Of a stretch of 61,584 nucleotides of DNA, positions 7,823 through 16,919 are shown in pieces. The stretch's first letter is position 1, and each line of letters begins with the position of its first letter. The DNA is taken from positions 1 to 61,584 of the forward strand of contig NZ_JAMQCO010000015.1 in NCBI RefSeq assembly GCF_023702225.1. The letters are read 5' to 3'. Both the position numbers and the translations under genes were made by a program. This stretch comes from Aureimonas altamirensis (GTDB lineage: Bacteria > Pseudomonadota > Alphaproteobacteria > Rhizobiales > Rhizobiaceae). A model generated the notes under the pieces. The model saw nothing but the letters and a program-made list of their open reading frames with translations. It did not search any database and had not been told where the DNA came from.

Positions 7823-8557
7823 ATGGCATTCGAGCGGTTCAAGGTTTTGACATTCGACGTCGTCGGCACGTTGATCGACTTCGAGAAGGGCGTTCTCGAC
7901 AGCGTTCGGGCGCTCAACCCCGAAGCAGGCGAAGACTTGTCGGACGACGACATCTTCAAGCCCTATGTGGAGGGGCGCGACCTGTTTCCGGGCCGCTCGA
8001 GCGAGGCGATGGGCGACGTCTACCGGCATTTGGCGGGCAAGCTCGGCCTCGACGGAAGCGATGCCGCCGCCGCCGCCTTCCAGGCCCGAATTCTCCGGCA
8101 TCCGGCCTTCCCTGATTCCGTCGAGGCGTTGAAGCGGCTGCGCCAGCGGTTCCGCCTCGTTGCGATGACCAACGCCGACCGCGTGACCTTCCAGAGCTAT
8201 TCGCACACGCTGGACAACCCGTTCCACGACAGCGTCACCGCCGACGAGGCCTTGACTCCGAAGCCGAGCCCGCTGTTCTTCGCGTTCAACCGGGGACGCC
8301 AGTCCGCCTTCGGCTTCAAGCAGGAAGAGATACTGCATGTGGCGCAGAGCCAGTATCACGATATCGGCGTTGCACGGGAACTCGGCTACAAGGTCTGCTG
8401 GATCGAGCGTCGCCAGGGGCAGAAGGGCTTCGGCGGCACGCCGACCCCGCCCGAAGTGACCAAGCCGGATTTCCACTTCGCCACTCTGGCACAGCTTGCC
8501 GATGCCATCGAGGCCGACATCGCCGGCGGCGCCGGACACGGGAAGGCGGCAGCCTGA
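7823..8557 (+). CDS. HAD-superfamily hydrolase, haloacid dehalogenase-like
   Basis: This 244-residue protein has a HAD core and an inserted helical cap. The nucleophile is D12 in FDVVGTL. The second aspartate typical of HAD phosphatases (DxD) is replaced by valine, which favours a dehalogenase-type or non-phosphatase activity. Motif II is MTNAD, motif III the lysine of PKPSP, and motif IV lies around HDIGVA. The start has GGAAG upstream. The next gene's ATG overlaps its TGA by one base, so it belongs to the transporter/oxidoreductase operon. The substrate is unknown. Confidence 0.82.
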   Translation: MAFERFKVLTFDVVGTLIDFEKGVLDSVRALNPEAGEDLSDDDIFKPYVEGRDLFPGRSSEAMGDVYRHLAGKLGLDGSDAAAAAFQARILRHPAFPDSVEALKRLRQRFRLVAMTNADRVTFQSYSHTLDNPFHDSVTADEALTPKPSPLFFAFNRGRQSAFGFKQEEILHVAQSQYHDIGVARELGYKVCWIERRQGQKGFGGTPTPPEVTKPDFHFATLAQLADAIEADIAGGAGHGKAAA

Positions 8558-9879
8558 TGGACGGCAGGGCGGCAGCGACGAAATTTCCGATGGCTTGGCC
8601 GCCCTCGCTGTGGGCCGATACGGCCGGGCCACTGCACGGCACGCAGGACACCCTGGTGGGCGACCATCAAGCGGATGTAGCGGTGATCGGCGGCGGCTAT
8701 ACCGGCCTTTGCGCAGCGCTCCGACTGGCCGAACGCGGGCAGATGCCGGCGATACTGGATGCGAACGGCATCGGCTGGGGCGCCAGCGGGCGCAACGGGG
8801 GCGTCGTTTCCACCAAGTTTCGCGTGTCGCTTCCGGCAGTCGCCCGCGCGCACGGAATGGCGATGGCGCGGCGCATGTACGACATCGGCCACGACGCCGT
8901 GGCCGAGGTTGAGCGCCATGTCGACGAACTGGCGATCGGGGATGCGGACTTCCAACTGCGCGGCAATCTGCGCTGTGCCCACAATTCGGTGGCGCTGGAC
9001 GCGCTGTCCGCCGAAGCCGAGATCATGCGGCGGGAGTTCGGCGATACATCCATCCGCATGCTGGCGCGGGCCGAGGTCGCGGACGAAACAGGGTCTCGGG
9101 ATTTTGTGGGCGGCACGCTGACTCCCCACGCCGGCACCATACACCCGCTCAATTATGCGCGCGGGCTGGCCCGCGCGTTAATTGCGCGGGGTGTGCCGAT
9201 CTTCGAGCGCACGCCGGCATGCTCCATCCGCAAGGCTACGGGCTCCATCGTGATCGAGACGCCGCGCGGCACGCTGACGGCACGGCGACTGATCGTTGCC
9301 ACCAACGCCTATAGCGACCTGACCCGCGCGAGCGAACCGGTACGCCGAGCCGTCATCCCCTTCCGAAGCGCGATGGTTGCGACCGAACCCCTTGCCCCGG
9401 AGCTGCGCGACAGCATGCTGCGGGAACGCCGTTCCTACAGCGAGACACGGCGGATGATGCGCTGGTTCCGCCCTTATGGAGACAGGATGATCTTCGGCGG
9501 ACGCGGAGCCTTCGGCAAGGCCGACAGCCGGCCGGCCTTCGACGCGCTGGAAAGGGCGATGCGCAGGATCTTTCCGCAGCTCGAAGGCACCAGGGTTACG
9601 CATCGCTGGTCGGGCCTCGTCGCCATGACGCTGGACAGCGTTCCGCAGGTGGGCCTGCTGGACCCGCATACTGCCTTCTCGCTTGGCTACAACGGCACCG
9701 GCATCGCAACGGCCAGCCTGATGGGAAGCCGCGTTGCGGATCTGTTGCTGGGCGACATGCCCGATCTGGGCCTGCTGGCCACGCCGGCGCCCAAGGCGGT
9801 TCCGCTTTATCCCATTCGCGAGCCAGCCGTACGCGTCGTCGCCGGTTGGTACCAGTTCCTCGACGCGATCGGACGCTGA
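8557..9879 (+). CDS. FAD-dependent amine/amino-acid oxidoreductase (DAO family)
   Basis: This 440-residue enzyme has the FAD-binding dinucleotide motif VIGGGYTG at about residues 43-50, then GIGWGASGRNGG, a signature of the DAO family that includes gamma-glutamylputrescine oxidase and glycine oxidase. The C-terminal FAD contact GYNGTGIATASL is intact. It would oxidise a secondary or primary amine, releasing an aldehyde or imine and reducing O2 or another acceptor. It is translationally linked to the HAD gene upstream and followed by the ABC binding protein, suggesting it acts on the imported amine. The exact substrate cannot be read from the sequence. Confidence 0.88.
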   Translation: MDGRAAATKFPMAWPPSLWADTAGPLHGTQDTLVGDHQADVAVIGGGYTGLCAALRLAERGQMPAILDANGIGWGASGRNGGVVSTKFRVSLPAVARAHGMAMARRMYDIGHDAVAEVERHVDELAIGDADFQLRGNLRCAHNSVALDALSAEAEIMRREFGDTSIRMLARAEVADETGSRDFVGGTLTPHAGTIHPLNYARGLARALIARGVPIFERTPACSIRKATGSIVIETPRGTLTARRLIVATNAYSDLTRASEPVRRAVIPFRSAMVATEPLAPELRDSMLRERRSYSETRRMMRWFRPYGDRMIFGGRGAFGKADSRPAFDALERAMRRIFPQLEGTRVTHRWSGLVAMTLDSVPQVGLLDPHTAFSLGYNGTGIATASLMGSRVADLLLGDMPDLGLLATPAPKAVPLYPIREPAVRVVAGWYQFLDAIGR

Positions 9880-9917
9880 TCGCCCCTCATCCCCCTAAGC
9901 GCCACGGAGAAACGACG

Positions 9918-10907
9918 ATGTTGAAGCAGATCCGCATTCTCGCAGCCGGGACCGCCCTTACTGCAGGTCTCGGCACCCTTCCGGCCCTGGCCGACGGTCA
10001 GATAACCTTCGTCTCGCAAGGCGGCGCCTACCAGGAAGCGCAGACAAAGGCGATCCTGGACCCGGCCGCCGAACAGCTCGGCATCACCATCAACCAGGAT
10101 TCCGCGCCGGACGCCTGGCCGATGATCAAGACGCAAGGCGAGACCGGCAAGCCGATCTGGGATGTGGTCGATACGCCTCCGGCCAATTGCGTGCGCGGCG
10201 GCAAGGCCGGGCTGATCGAGGAGCTCGACTATTCGAAGATCCCGAATGCCGAGTCGATGCCCGCGGAATACAAGACGCCCTACTCCGTGGCCTACGAATT
10301 CTATTCCAGCGTGCTCGCATTCAACAAGGCGAACCTCGGGGACAAGGTCCCGCAGAGCTGGGCCGACTTCTGGAACGTCGACGCGTTTCCCGGCACGCGC
10401 GCGCTGCGCAATCATCCGCACGTAACGCTGGAGGCCGCCCTCCTGGCCGACGGCGTGGAGCGCGACAAGCTCTATCCCCTGGATGTGGACCGGGCCTTCC
10501 GCAAGCTGGAGGAGATCAAGCCGCACATCACCGTCTGGTGGACATCCGGTGGCCAGTCCGCACAGCTGCTGGCCGATGGCGAAGTCGACATGGCCATGGT
10601 CTGGAACGGCCGCGCCAGCGCGGTGATGAAGGACATCGAAGATATAGACTTCACCTTCAACGACGGTTTCCTGCAGAATACGCAACTCTGCATCCTGAAG
10701 AATGCGCCCAATCTCGACACGGCGGTCACCTTCATCAATGCGGCCGTGTCGCCCGAGCTCCAGGCCAACCTGCCGCTGGAAATCGACTACGGGCCCGGCA
10801 ACCCGGCAGCCTTCGATACGGGCAAGATCCCGGCCGGGCGTGCGGCAGAATTGCCGAGCTCTCCGGAAAACGCTGCCAGGCAGACGCTGATCTCGGACGA
10901 GTGGTAG
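9918..10907 (+). CDS. Periplasmic polyamine-type binding protein (PotD-like), apparently truncated by an amber codon
   Basis: This 329-residue precursor has a signal peptide ending at ALA-DG (about residue 25) and a PotD-family solute-binding fold (COG0687-like). It would deliver substrate to the permeases encoded directly downstream. The ATG at 9918 has GGAGA 7 bases upstream. The frame stops at TAG 10905-10907, immediately after DEW. In the same frame it then continues for 17 sense codons, ending EQRWLNFIQ before a second TAG at 10959-10961. That reads like the normal C-terminal helix of the family. A single TGG-to-TAG change would explain it. The shortened protein may still fold, since only the last helix is lost. 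Confidence 0.85.
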   Translation: MLKQIRILAAGTALTAGLGTLPALADGQITFVSQGGAYQEAQTKAILDPAAEQLGITINQDSAPDAWPMIKTQGETGKPIWDVVDTPPANCVRGGKAGLIEELDYSKIPNAESMPAEYKTPYSVAYEFYSSVLAFNKANLGDKVPQSWADFWNVDAFPGTRALRNHPHVTLEAALLADGVERDKLYPLDVDRAFRKLEEIKPHITVWWTSGGQSAQLLADGEVDMAMVWNGRASAVMKDIEDIDFTFNDGFLQNTQLCILKNAPNLDTAVTFINAAVSPELQANLPLEIDYGPGNPAAFDTGKIPAGRAAELPSSPENAARQTLISDEW

Positions 10908-10974
10908 GCCTCTCCCGAGGGCGAAGCCGCGGAGCAGCGCTGGCTGAACTTCATCCAGTAGGCCGGAGCTTTCG

Positions 10975-11847
10975 ATGACGGAGCAAAGAAACACAGACCG
11001 GGCCCGCGCTTTCGAACGGCGCGAGCACCTCCTCATGTCGGTGCTGGCGCTGCCCGCCTTCGCGGTGGTGTTCCTGCTGCTGCTCGTGCCCCTGGCATGG
11101 CTCCTGTTCCAGTCGTTCTGGGACGGGGGCCCGTCCCTCAACCACTATATCCGGCTATTTTCGGACCCGGTCTATTTCAACACCTTCGTCCTCACCTTCC
11201 GCATCAGCTTCATAGTGACCGTCGTCACCCTGCTTCTCGCCTACCCCGTCGCCTATGCGGCGACGGTGGCGAAGGGCAAATGGCGCGCCCTTATCCTCGC
11301 CTTCGTGCTGGTCCCGTTCTGGACCAGTGTCCTCGTGCGGGCCTATGCCTGGCTGATCCTGCTCCAGCGCTCGGGCATCGTGAACTCGACCCTGCGCGAT
11401 ATCGGGCTGATCGAACGGCCACTATCGCTCGTCCACAACGAACTGGGCACGATCATCGCCACGGTCCATATCCTTCTGCCTTTCATGATCCTGCCCCTGC
11501 AGGCGACGATGGCCAGGATCCCGCGAGACCTCCTGACAGCCGGATCGAGCCTTGGCGGCAGCCCGTTCCATGTGTTCCGCCGGGTCTTCCTGCCCTTGTC
11601 GCTACCGGGCATTCTGGCCGGATGCACGCTCGTCTTCGTGCTGTGCCTCGGCTTCTACATCACGCCCGAATTGATGGGCGGCGGCCGCACGGTGATGGTC
11701 TCCATGGTCATCTCCCGCAACATCGAACTTTACCAGGCATGGGGCGCGGCCAGCGCCGTCAGCGTGGTGCTGCTTGCCATCGTCGGCGCGATCTTCTGGA
11801 CCGTCAGCCGCTTCCTGCCTCTCGACAGGGTGTTTTCCACCAGATGA
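10975..11847 (+). CDS. ABC transporter permease (PotB-like)
   Basis: This 290-residue inner-membrane protein has six predicted transmembrane segments. Its ATPase-contacting EAA loop lies near residues 185-205 (RDLLTAGSSLGGSPFHVFRR). It pairs with the second permease gene, which it overlaps by ATGA, to form the channel of the polyamine-type importer. GGAG upstream supports the ATG at 10975. The gene follows the binding-protein gene by 67 bases, most of which is the read-through segment after the amber codon. Confidence 0.9.
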   Translation: MTEQRNTDRARAFERREHLLMSVLALPAFAVVFLLLLVPLAWLLFQSFWDGGPSLNHYIRLFSDPVYFNTFVLTFRISFIVTVVTLLLAYPVAYAATVAKGKWRALILAFVLVPFWTSVLVRAYAWLILLQRSGIVNSTLRDIGLIERPLSLVHNELGTIIATVHILLPFMILPLQATMARIPRDLLTAGSSLGGSPFHVFRRVFLPLSLPGILAGCTLVFVLCLGFYITPELMGGGRTVMVSMVISRNIELYQAWGAASAVSVVLLAIVGAIFWTVSRFLPLDRVFSTR

Positions 11848-12629
11848 GCCAGTCCGCCCTATCCCGCGTGCTGACCTACGCGCTTGTCGGCCTCGTACTC
11901 GCCTTCCTGATCCTGCCGATCGCGATCATCGTGCCGATGTCGTTTTCGGACGCGCGCTTCCTGTCCTTTCCGCCGCGCGCTTATTCCCTTCGCTGGTACG
12001 AGGCGTTCTTCACCAACCCCGCGTGGATGGGTGCGGCACGGACGAGCCTCTCGGTCGCGCTTCTGGCGACGATCGTGGCGACGCCCATCGGGATCGCCGC
12101 CGCATACGCCATTACCTACTCGTCATTGCGGATCATGCGCGTGCTGCGCATTCTCCTGATGCTGCCGCTGATGGTGCCCATCATCATCGTGGCCATAGGC
12201 GTCTTCCTCGTCTATGCGCAGATCGGCCTTCTCTCCTCGGTCACCGGCCTCGTCTTCGCCAATACGATGCTGGGCATTCCCTTCGTCGTCCTTGCTGTAA
12301 CTGCGGGGCTGCAGAGCTTCGACCATACGCAGGAGATGGTTGCGCGCTCGCTGGGCATGAACCGATTCCGCGCCTTCATGACGGTGACGCTTCCGCAAAT
12401 TCGCCCCAGCGTCATATCCGGCGCGATCTTCGTGTTCATATCCTCGCTGGACGAGACGGTCGTCGCCCTGTTCATCTCCGGCGGCGAAGTCCAGACGTTG
12501 ACGAGGCGGATGTTTACCGCGCTCCGCGACGAGATCGACCCCACCATCGCCGCCATCTCCACGCTGCTGACGGTCACGTCCTTCGCCTTGATAATGGTCA
12601 TCGCCGCCTTCCAGAAAAAGGACCGCTAG
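11844..12629 (+). CDS. ABC transporter permease (PotC-like)
   Basis: This 261-residue inner-membrane protein has six hydrophobic segments and an EAA loop (MVARSLGMNRFRAFMTVTLP) near residues 165-185. The ATG at 11844 overlaps the stop codon of the first permease gene, so the two subunits are co-translated. The open frame extends upstream of this ATG, but that part is antisense-like shadow of the first permease. With the ATPase at 6688 and the binding protein at 9918 it completes the importer. The next gene starts one base after its stop. Confidence 0.9.
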   Translation: MSQSALSRVLTYALVGLVLAFLILPIAIIVPMSFSDARFLSFPPRAYSLRWYEAFFTNPAWMGAARTSLSVALLATIVATPIGIAAAYAITYSSLRIMRVLRILLMLPLMVPIIIVAIGVFLVYAQIGLLSSVTGLVFANTMLGIPFVVLAVTAGLQSFDHTQEMVARSLGMNRFRAFMTVTLPQIRPSVISGAIFVFISSLDETVVALFISGGEVQTLTRRMFTALRDEIDPTIAAISTLLTVTSFALIMVIAAFQKKDR

Positions 12630-12630
12630 A

Positions 12631-14355
12631 ATGGACATCCCGGCGGAGACGGATGTGCTGATCCTTGGCGGCGGCTCCGCAGGTTGCGTGCTGGCAGCGC
12701 GCCTGACAGAGGACGCAAGCCGGCGCGTGCTGCTGGTCGAGGCGGGGCGCGACATGACGGCGGCGACGATGCCCGCCGATATTCGCGCGCGCTATCCAGG
12801 CCGCGCCTATCTCGATACCGCCAATATCTGGCGGACGCTTACAGCCTTCATGGGTGCCCCCATGGGCAACCGCGATACGCGCAAGAGCCGTCGTTACGAA
12901 CAGGCGCGCCTTCTGGGAGGCGGCTCCGCCATCAACGCCCTGATGGCCAACCGCGGCGCGCCCTCGGACTACGATGAATGGGAAGCAATGGGGGCGACCG
13001 GCTGGAGCTGGCAGGAATGTCTTCCCTATTTCCGCAAGCTCGAAACGGACCGCGATTTCGGCGGGCCGCTGCATGGCGGGGATGGCCCCCTCCTGATCCG
13101 ACGCGCCGGCCCCGACAGGCTGTCGCCCTTCGTTGCCGCCGTCATGGAAACGCTGCAGCTTCACGGCGTGCCCCGGCGGGAAGACCAGAACGGCGACTGG
13201 CAGGACGGTGTCTACCCGGGCGCGCTCGCCGCCAGCGATCAGGGCGAAAGAATGCCGACATCGGTCGCCTACCTGACGCCGGAAGTTCGCGGCAGACCCA
13301 ACCTGCGTATTCTTACCGGATATCGGGCCGAGGCGATCCTGTTCGATGGGCGCTCCGCCGTCGGCGCGACGATCGTTCCCACCGATGGCGGGACGTCGGG
13401 CCGCGTCGAGGCGCACGAAACAGTGGTCGCTTCGGGCGCCATCCATACACCGGCCCTGCTGCTGCGCAGCGGCATCGGCCCCGCTGCCGGTCTTGCCGCG
13501 ATGGACATCGCCGTCGTTGCCGACAGGGCGGGCGTCGGCCGCAACCTTATGGAGCACCCCTCCATAGCCGTCTCCGCCATCCTTGCGCCGGAGGCGCGGG
13601 TGCGCGACCGGGCGGAGCACCACGAGCAGGCCATCTGGCGCTTCACGTCCGGCCTGCCCGGCACGCCGCAGGGCGACATGCACGGCGCGATCCTGTCCCG
13701 CTCGGGCTGGCACTCGGTGGGCGAGCGTATCGGAACCATGTTCTTCTGGGTCAACAAGTCGTATTCGCGCGGTTTCGTCCAACTGGCTTCGCCGGACCCG
13801 AAGGAAGAGCCGCATGTGGACTTCCGCATGCTGTCAGACCCGCGCGACCTGGACCGCCTTGCAGCCGCACTTCGCAAAGGCGCGAAGATCCTGCGCGACC
13901 CCGCGCTCGCCCCGCTATGCCGGCATGTGTTTCCGGCGAGCTACTCGCCCCGCGTGGCAAGCGTTGCGATGCCGGGCCGCTGGAACCAGGTCCAACGCGG
14001 GCTGCTGAGCATGGGGCTGGACGTGGCAGGCTCATTCACGGGCGCGCTGGTGGACAGCATCGTCACGCAGGGCGTAACGCTGGACCGACTATTGAGCGAT
14101 GAGCAGTCGATGAATGAGTTCATCGCCACGTCGGTGGGTGGTACATGGCATCCGTCCGGCACCTGCCGCATGGGCCGGGCAGAGGACAGGCTGGCGGTAA
14201 CGGACCACGCCGGACGTGTCCACGGCGTCGAACGCCTGCGCGTCTGCGACGCCTCTCTCATGCCGACCATTCCGTGTGCGAACACCAACGTGCCCACCAT
14301 CATGATCGCCGAGCGGATAGCCGATCTCATGCGCCGGAACCGGCCGTTGGCGTGA
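12631..14355 (+). CDS. GMC-family oxidoreductase (choline dehydrogenase-like)
   Basis: This 574-residue flavoprotein has the FAD motif LILGGGSAGCVLAARL at about residues 10-25, the GMC signature around GGGSAINALMANRG (about 90-103) and the catalytic histidine in GTWHPSGTCRMG near residue 510. The conserved C-terminal segment runs VCDASLMPTIPCANTNVP. Family members oxidise alcohols to aldehydes or acids. It begins one base after the second permease gene and is the last gene of the cluster, so it probably acts on the imported compound or its alcohol product. The substrate is unknown; choline is one possibility but no betaine genes are present. Confidence 0.88.
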   Translation: MDIPAETDVLILGGGSAGCVLAARLTEDASRRVLLVEAGRDMTAATMPADIRARYPGRAYLDTANIWRTLTAFMGAPMGNRDTRKSRRYEQARLLGGGSAINALMANRGAPSDYDEWEAMGATGWSWQECLPYFRKLETDRDFGGPLHGGDGPLLIRRAGPDRLSPFVAAVMETLQLHGVPRREDQNGDWQDGVYPGALAASDQGERMPTSVAYLTPEVRGRPNLRILTGYRAEAILFDGRSAVGATIVPTDGGTSGRVEAHETVVASGAIHTPALLLRSGIGPAAGLAAMDIAVVADRAGVGRNLMEHPSIAVSAILAPEARVRDRAEHHEQAIWRFTSGLPGTPQGDMHGAILSRSGWHSVGERIGTMFFWVNKSYSRGFVQLASPDPKEEPHVDFRMLSDPRDLDRLAAALRKGAKILRDPALAPLCRHVFPASYSPRVASVAMPGRWNQVQRGLLSMGLDVAGSFTGALVDSIVTQGVTLDRLLSDEQSMNEFIATSVGGTWHPSGTCRMGRAEDRLAVTDHAGRVHGVERLRVCDASLMPTIPCANTNVPTIMIAERIADLMRRNRPLA

Positions 14356-14375
14356 CGACAGGGCCTGCAAGGCCG

Positions 14376-14705
14376 CTACCGCAAGCTTTGCTCCCATGCC
14401 GCGACCAGAAGGGAGGCCAAAAGCGTCAGGCAGGGCAGCGCATGTCGCATTTCGCCCTGCCGGAACAGCACGATCAGGATGGCAAGGGACAGTAAGACCC
14501 CGAAGCCGAAACCGATGATACGGGTGGCCGGCATCAGGATCATCACCCCGATCAGGATCTGGATCGACCCGTTGGTAATGTGGAACCAGCGCGGAAAACC
14601 CCAGCGAAAGAATGCGGTACGCAGGGATTCCGGCCCATACAGGTTCACCAGCCCGTTGGCGATGAAGAAAACTGCGATGATCCACCCGAGCACGGCTGCC
14701 AGCAT
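14376..14705 (-). CDS. DoxX-like small membrane protein
   Basis: This 109-residue protein has four hydrophobic segments and the NGLVNLYGPE / FPRWFHITNGSIQILIG features of DoxX-like proteins. I chose the ATG at 14703-14705 (MLAAVLGW), which follows GGAGAGGTGC. The longer frame would add an implausible hydrophilic N-terminus. It is convergent with the GMC gene, 20 bases away, and stands alone. The function of this family is poorly defined, with links to quinone and redox processes in some members. Confidence 0.65.
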   Translation of the reverse strand: MLAAVLGWIIAVFFIANGLVNLYGPESLRTAFFRWGFPRWFHITNGSIQILIGVMILMPATRIIGFGFGVLLSLAILIVLFRQGEMRHALPCLTLLASLLVAAWEQSLR

Positions 14706-14884
14706 GCACCTCTCCGCCGCTTTAGCGCCCGGGCAAGCATGCCATAAGCGCGATGCGGCGGATAGATCGCCCACCGGCCACGCCGCCTGTCACGAAACCG
14801 TTGCGTGCCGCGGATAAACGGTCGCGGACACCGCAACACAACGCCGCCCGCCGTCCGACCCGGCCTGCGGCGCGGTAGCGGCCT

Positions 14885-15964
14885 TCAGGCGGCGGCCGGC
14901 GGAATATCCCAGGCGGCGCCTGGCCACAAGGCCCGGAACCGCGACGGATCCAGCCCGCCCTTATCCATTGCCGCCCCCAGCGCCGAGGGCGGCGCGTCGA
15001 TCGCCTCGTCCGTCAACTGGAACGTGCCCCAATGGTGGCCGGCGGCAAAGCGGGCGTTGCAAAGCCGGAAGCCCTCCACGGCATCATCGGGGTTCTGGTG
15101 CTGCGCCCGCATGAACCAGCGCGGCTCGTACGCGCCGATGGGCAGGCAGGCGAGACGAAACGCCGAATACTTTCGCCCGGCGTCCCTGTAATTGATGCCG
15201 GAATGGAAGCCCGTATCGCCCACATGGTACAGATTACCCGCCGAATGGGTGATCGCGAAGGCGCTCCAGAGCGCCATGCGCCGGTCGCCGAGGCCCCGCG
15301 CCGACCAATGATGCGCCGGCTCGCAATGCACGTTCACCGGCCCGAACGCGAAGGACTCCCCCCAATCCATGGCGGTGATCCGCATGTCCGGCACGTGACG
15401 GCGGACGATCGCGTCGTTGCCCAAGGGCGTCGCCACAAGCGGATCATGAGCAGATTTGAGCTGCCCGAGCGTATCGACGTCCAGATGGTCGTAGTGGTTA
15501 TGCGTCAGAAGCACGAGGTCGATGGGCGGCAGTTCCCGGAAGCGGATGCCCGGCGGGTTCACGCGCTTGGGACCGGCAAAGCTGACGGGCGATGCGCGGT
15601 CCGAATAGACGGGATCGGTCAGGATATTCAGCCCGGCCATCTGGATGAGGTAGGTGGCATGGCCGATCAGCGTCGCACGCATCGCGCCGTCGGGCAGGCG
15701 CTCGGCCGGCGTGGCGAATTGCGGCTCTGCGGGCCACGATTCCGGCCAGCGGGCGCGCTCTCCATTCAGCTTCCAGCGCAGGAAGTTGCCGAAGCCGCCC
15801 GGCTCCTCCCCACCCGGATTGAAGAAGCGCGTGCCGTCGAAATGGTCGGAAACCGGGCCCTCGTAATAGCGGTTGGCCGCTTGCGCCTTGCGGGTCGCCA
15901 GGCCTGCCATTCCTGCCGCGGCCCCGACCGCCGCCATCGTTTTCAACAGGCGGCGGCGGTTCAT
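14885..15964 (-). CDS. MBL-fold metallohydrolase (UlaG/NAPE-PLD-like), exported
   Basis: This 359-residue protein has an N-terminal MNRRRLLK segment and hydrophobic stretch that looks like a twin-arginine or Sec signal, with cleavage near KAQA. The metallo-beta-lactamase zinc motif is THNHYDHLD (HxHxDH) at about residues 170-178. Further ligands lie in EPAHHWSARG and in VGDTG. Members hydrolyse phosphodiester or lactone-like bonds, and the substrate here is unknown. ATG codons occur at 15968-15970 and 15962-15964. The second has better spacing from AGGGA. It is followed upstream, on the same strand, by a MipA-like gene 9 bases away. Confidence 0.85.
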   Translation of the reverse strand: MNRRRLLKTMAAVGAAAGMAGLATRKAQAANRYYEGPVSDHFDGTRFFNPGGEEPGGFGNFLRWKLNGERARWPESWPAEPQFATPAERLPDGAMRATLIGHATYLIQMAGLNILTDPVYSDRASPVSFAGPKRVNPPGIRFRELPPIDLVLLTHNHYDHLDVDTLGQLKSAHDPLVATPLGNDAIVRRHVPDMRITAMDWGESFAFGPVNVHCEPAHHWSARGLGDRRMALWSAFAITHSAGNLYHVGDTGFHSGINYRDAGRKYSAFRLACLPIGAYEPRWFMRAQHQNPDDAVEGFRLCNARFAAGHHWGTFQLTDEAIDAPPSALGAAMDKGGLDPSRFRALWPGAAWDIPPAAA

Positions 15965-15973
15965 GGGCATTCC

Positions 15974-16789
15974 CTAAAAGAGGTCGAGGGAGAAGGTCTT
16001 GGATACCCCGATCCCGAAGAAGAACTGGTCGCGGCTACCCGCATCGACGATCGGGGAGTCCGCAGCATCGCCGACGAGGCGGTCATAGCCGAATTCGCCG
16101 TTCAGGAACCAGGTCGGGCGCACCTCGAACCGCGATTCCGCCCGAAGGCCGACCGTCTTGAAGCCGCCCGATGCCTCATAGGCCTCGAGGCGACCGCCGG
16201 TGGCGAGGCTTTCCTCGGGCGAAACGGAGAAATAGGTGTCGGCATAGTCGCTCGAGGCCAGCGTGGCGTTGGGGCCGAGCTTCAGCGTCAGCAGTTCCGT
16301 CGGGCGGTATATGGCGTTGGCGCCGAAGCCGCCGACGAAACCTTCCGCTTCGTTGAAGGCGTAGCGCGCCTCGCCATAGACTTCCGCCCCGTAGGCCTGG
16401 CTGAAATCCCAGCCGTAGCCGAGCCGAAGGCCGAGTTCGTAGGTGGCATCCAGATCGCGCAGGCCGGCAAGCTCCGGTGCGTCGGAGGCCTTGCGCTCGC
16501 CCACATAGCCGAAGGACGGGCCGATGCTCAGGCCGGAATCCAGGCCGCCGCCGAATTCTATCAGGCCCGGAATGTTCAGATAGTGGACCCGGATGGTCGG
16601 GCTGGCCACGACCTCGTACTTGTTGGCGCCTTCGAAGTTCGGCCGGGCAAGCGGCCCCACGCCGAGTTCGATGACGATATCCGTACCGGGCGCCGGTGCG
16701 TTGGCCGTCACCGGCGTTTCCTGTGCCTGCGCTGCGCCGATGCCGGCCAATACGCTGCATGCCATCAGCAGTGCGATGAAGTTGCGCAT
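15974..16789 (-). CDS. MipA/OmpV-family outer membrane protein
   Basis: This 271-residue precursor has a signal peptide ending AQA-QE (about residue 22) and then alternating beta-strand patterns. It ends in SLDLF with a terminal phenylalanine, the outer-membrane assembly signal. Family members are beta-barrels that scaffold murein-modifying complexes or act as porins. The ATG at 16787-16789 follows GAGGGAC; upstream codons of the open frame are not signal-like. It precedes the metallohydrolase gene by 9 bases, so the two are probably co-transcribed. Confidence 0.85.
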   Translation of the reverse strand: MRNFIALLMACSVLAGIGAAQAQETPVTANAPAPGTDIVIELGVGPLARPNFEGANKYEVVASPTIRVHYLNIPGLIEFGGGLDSGLSIGPSFGYVGERKASDAPELAGLRDLDATYELGLRLGYGWDFSQAYGAEVYGEARYAFNEAEGFVGGFGANAIYRPTELLTLKLGPNATLASSDYADTYFSVSPEESLATGGRLEAYEASGGFKTVGLRAESRFEVRPTWFLNGEFGYDRLVGDAADSPIVDAGSRDQFFFGIGVSKTFSLDLF

Positions 16790-16919
16790 GTCCCTCGACC
16801 CTCGAACGCAATGAACCTTGCCGGCACAATTGTCGGTTACAGGGACCTTATCAAGGGGCGGGCAACGCATCGTCGGGCCATTATGGCTATTGCGCAACTA
16901 TGATGCGGTGGCGCAACGC

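Noticed and set aside
14356-14884. Additional genes around the DoxX-like gene
   Set aside because: Open frames on both strands here lack family motifs and Shine-Dalgarno sites. Only the 109-residue DoxX-like frame is supported. Positions 14706-14884 show no gene.
15032-16903. A long plus-strand frame antisense to the metallohydrolase and MipA-like genes
   Set aside because: Both minus-strand genes have signal peptides and family motifs. The plus-strand product has no recognisable features.
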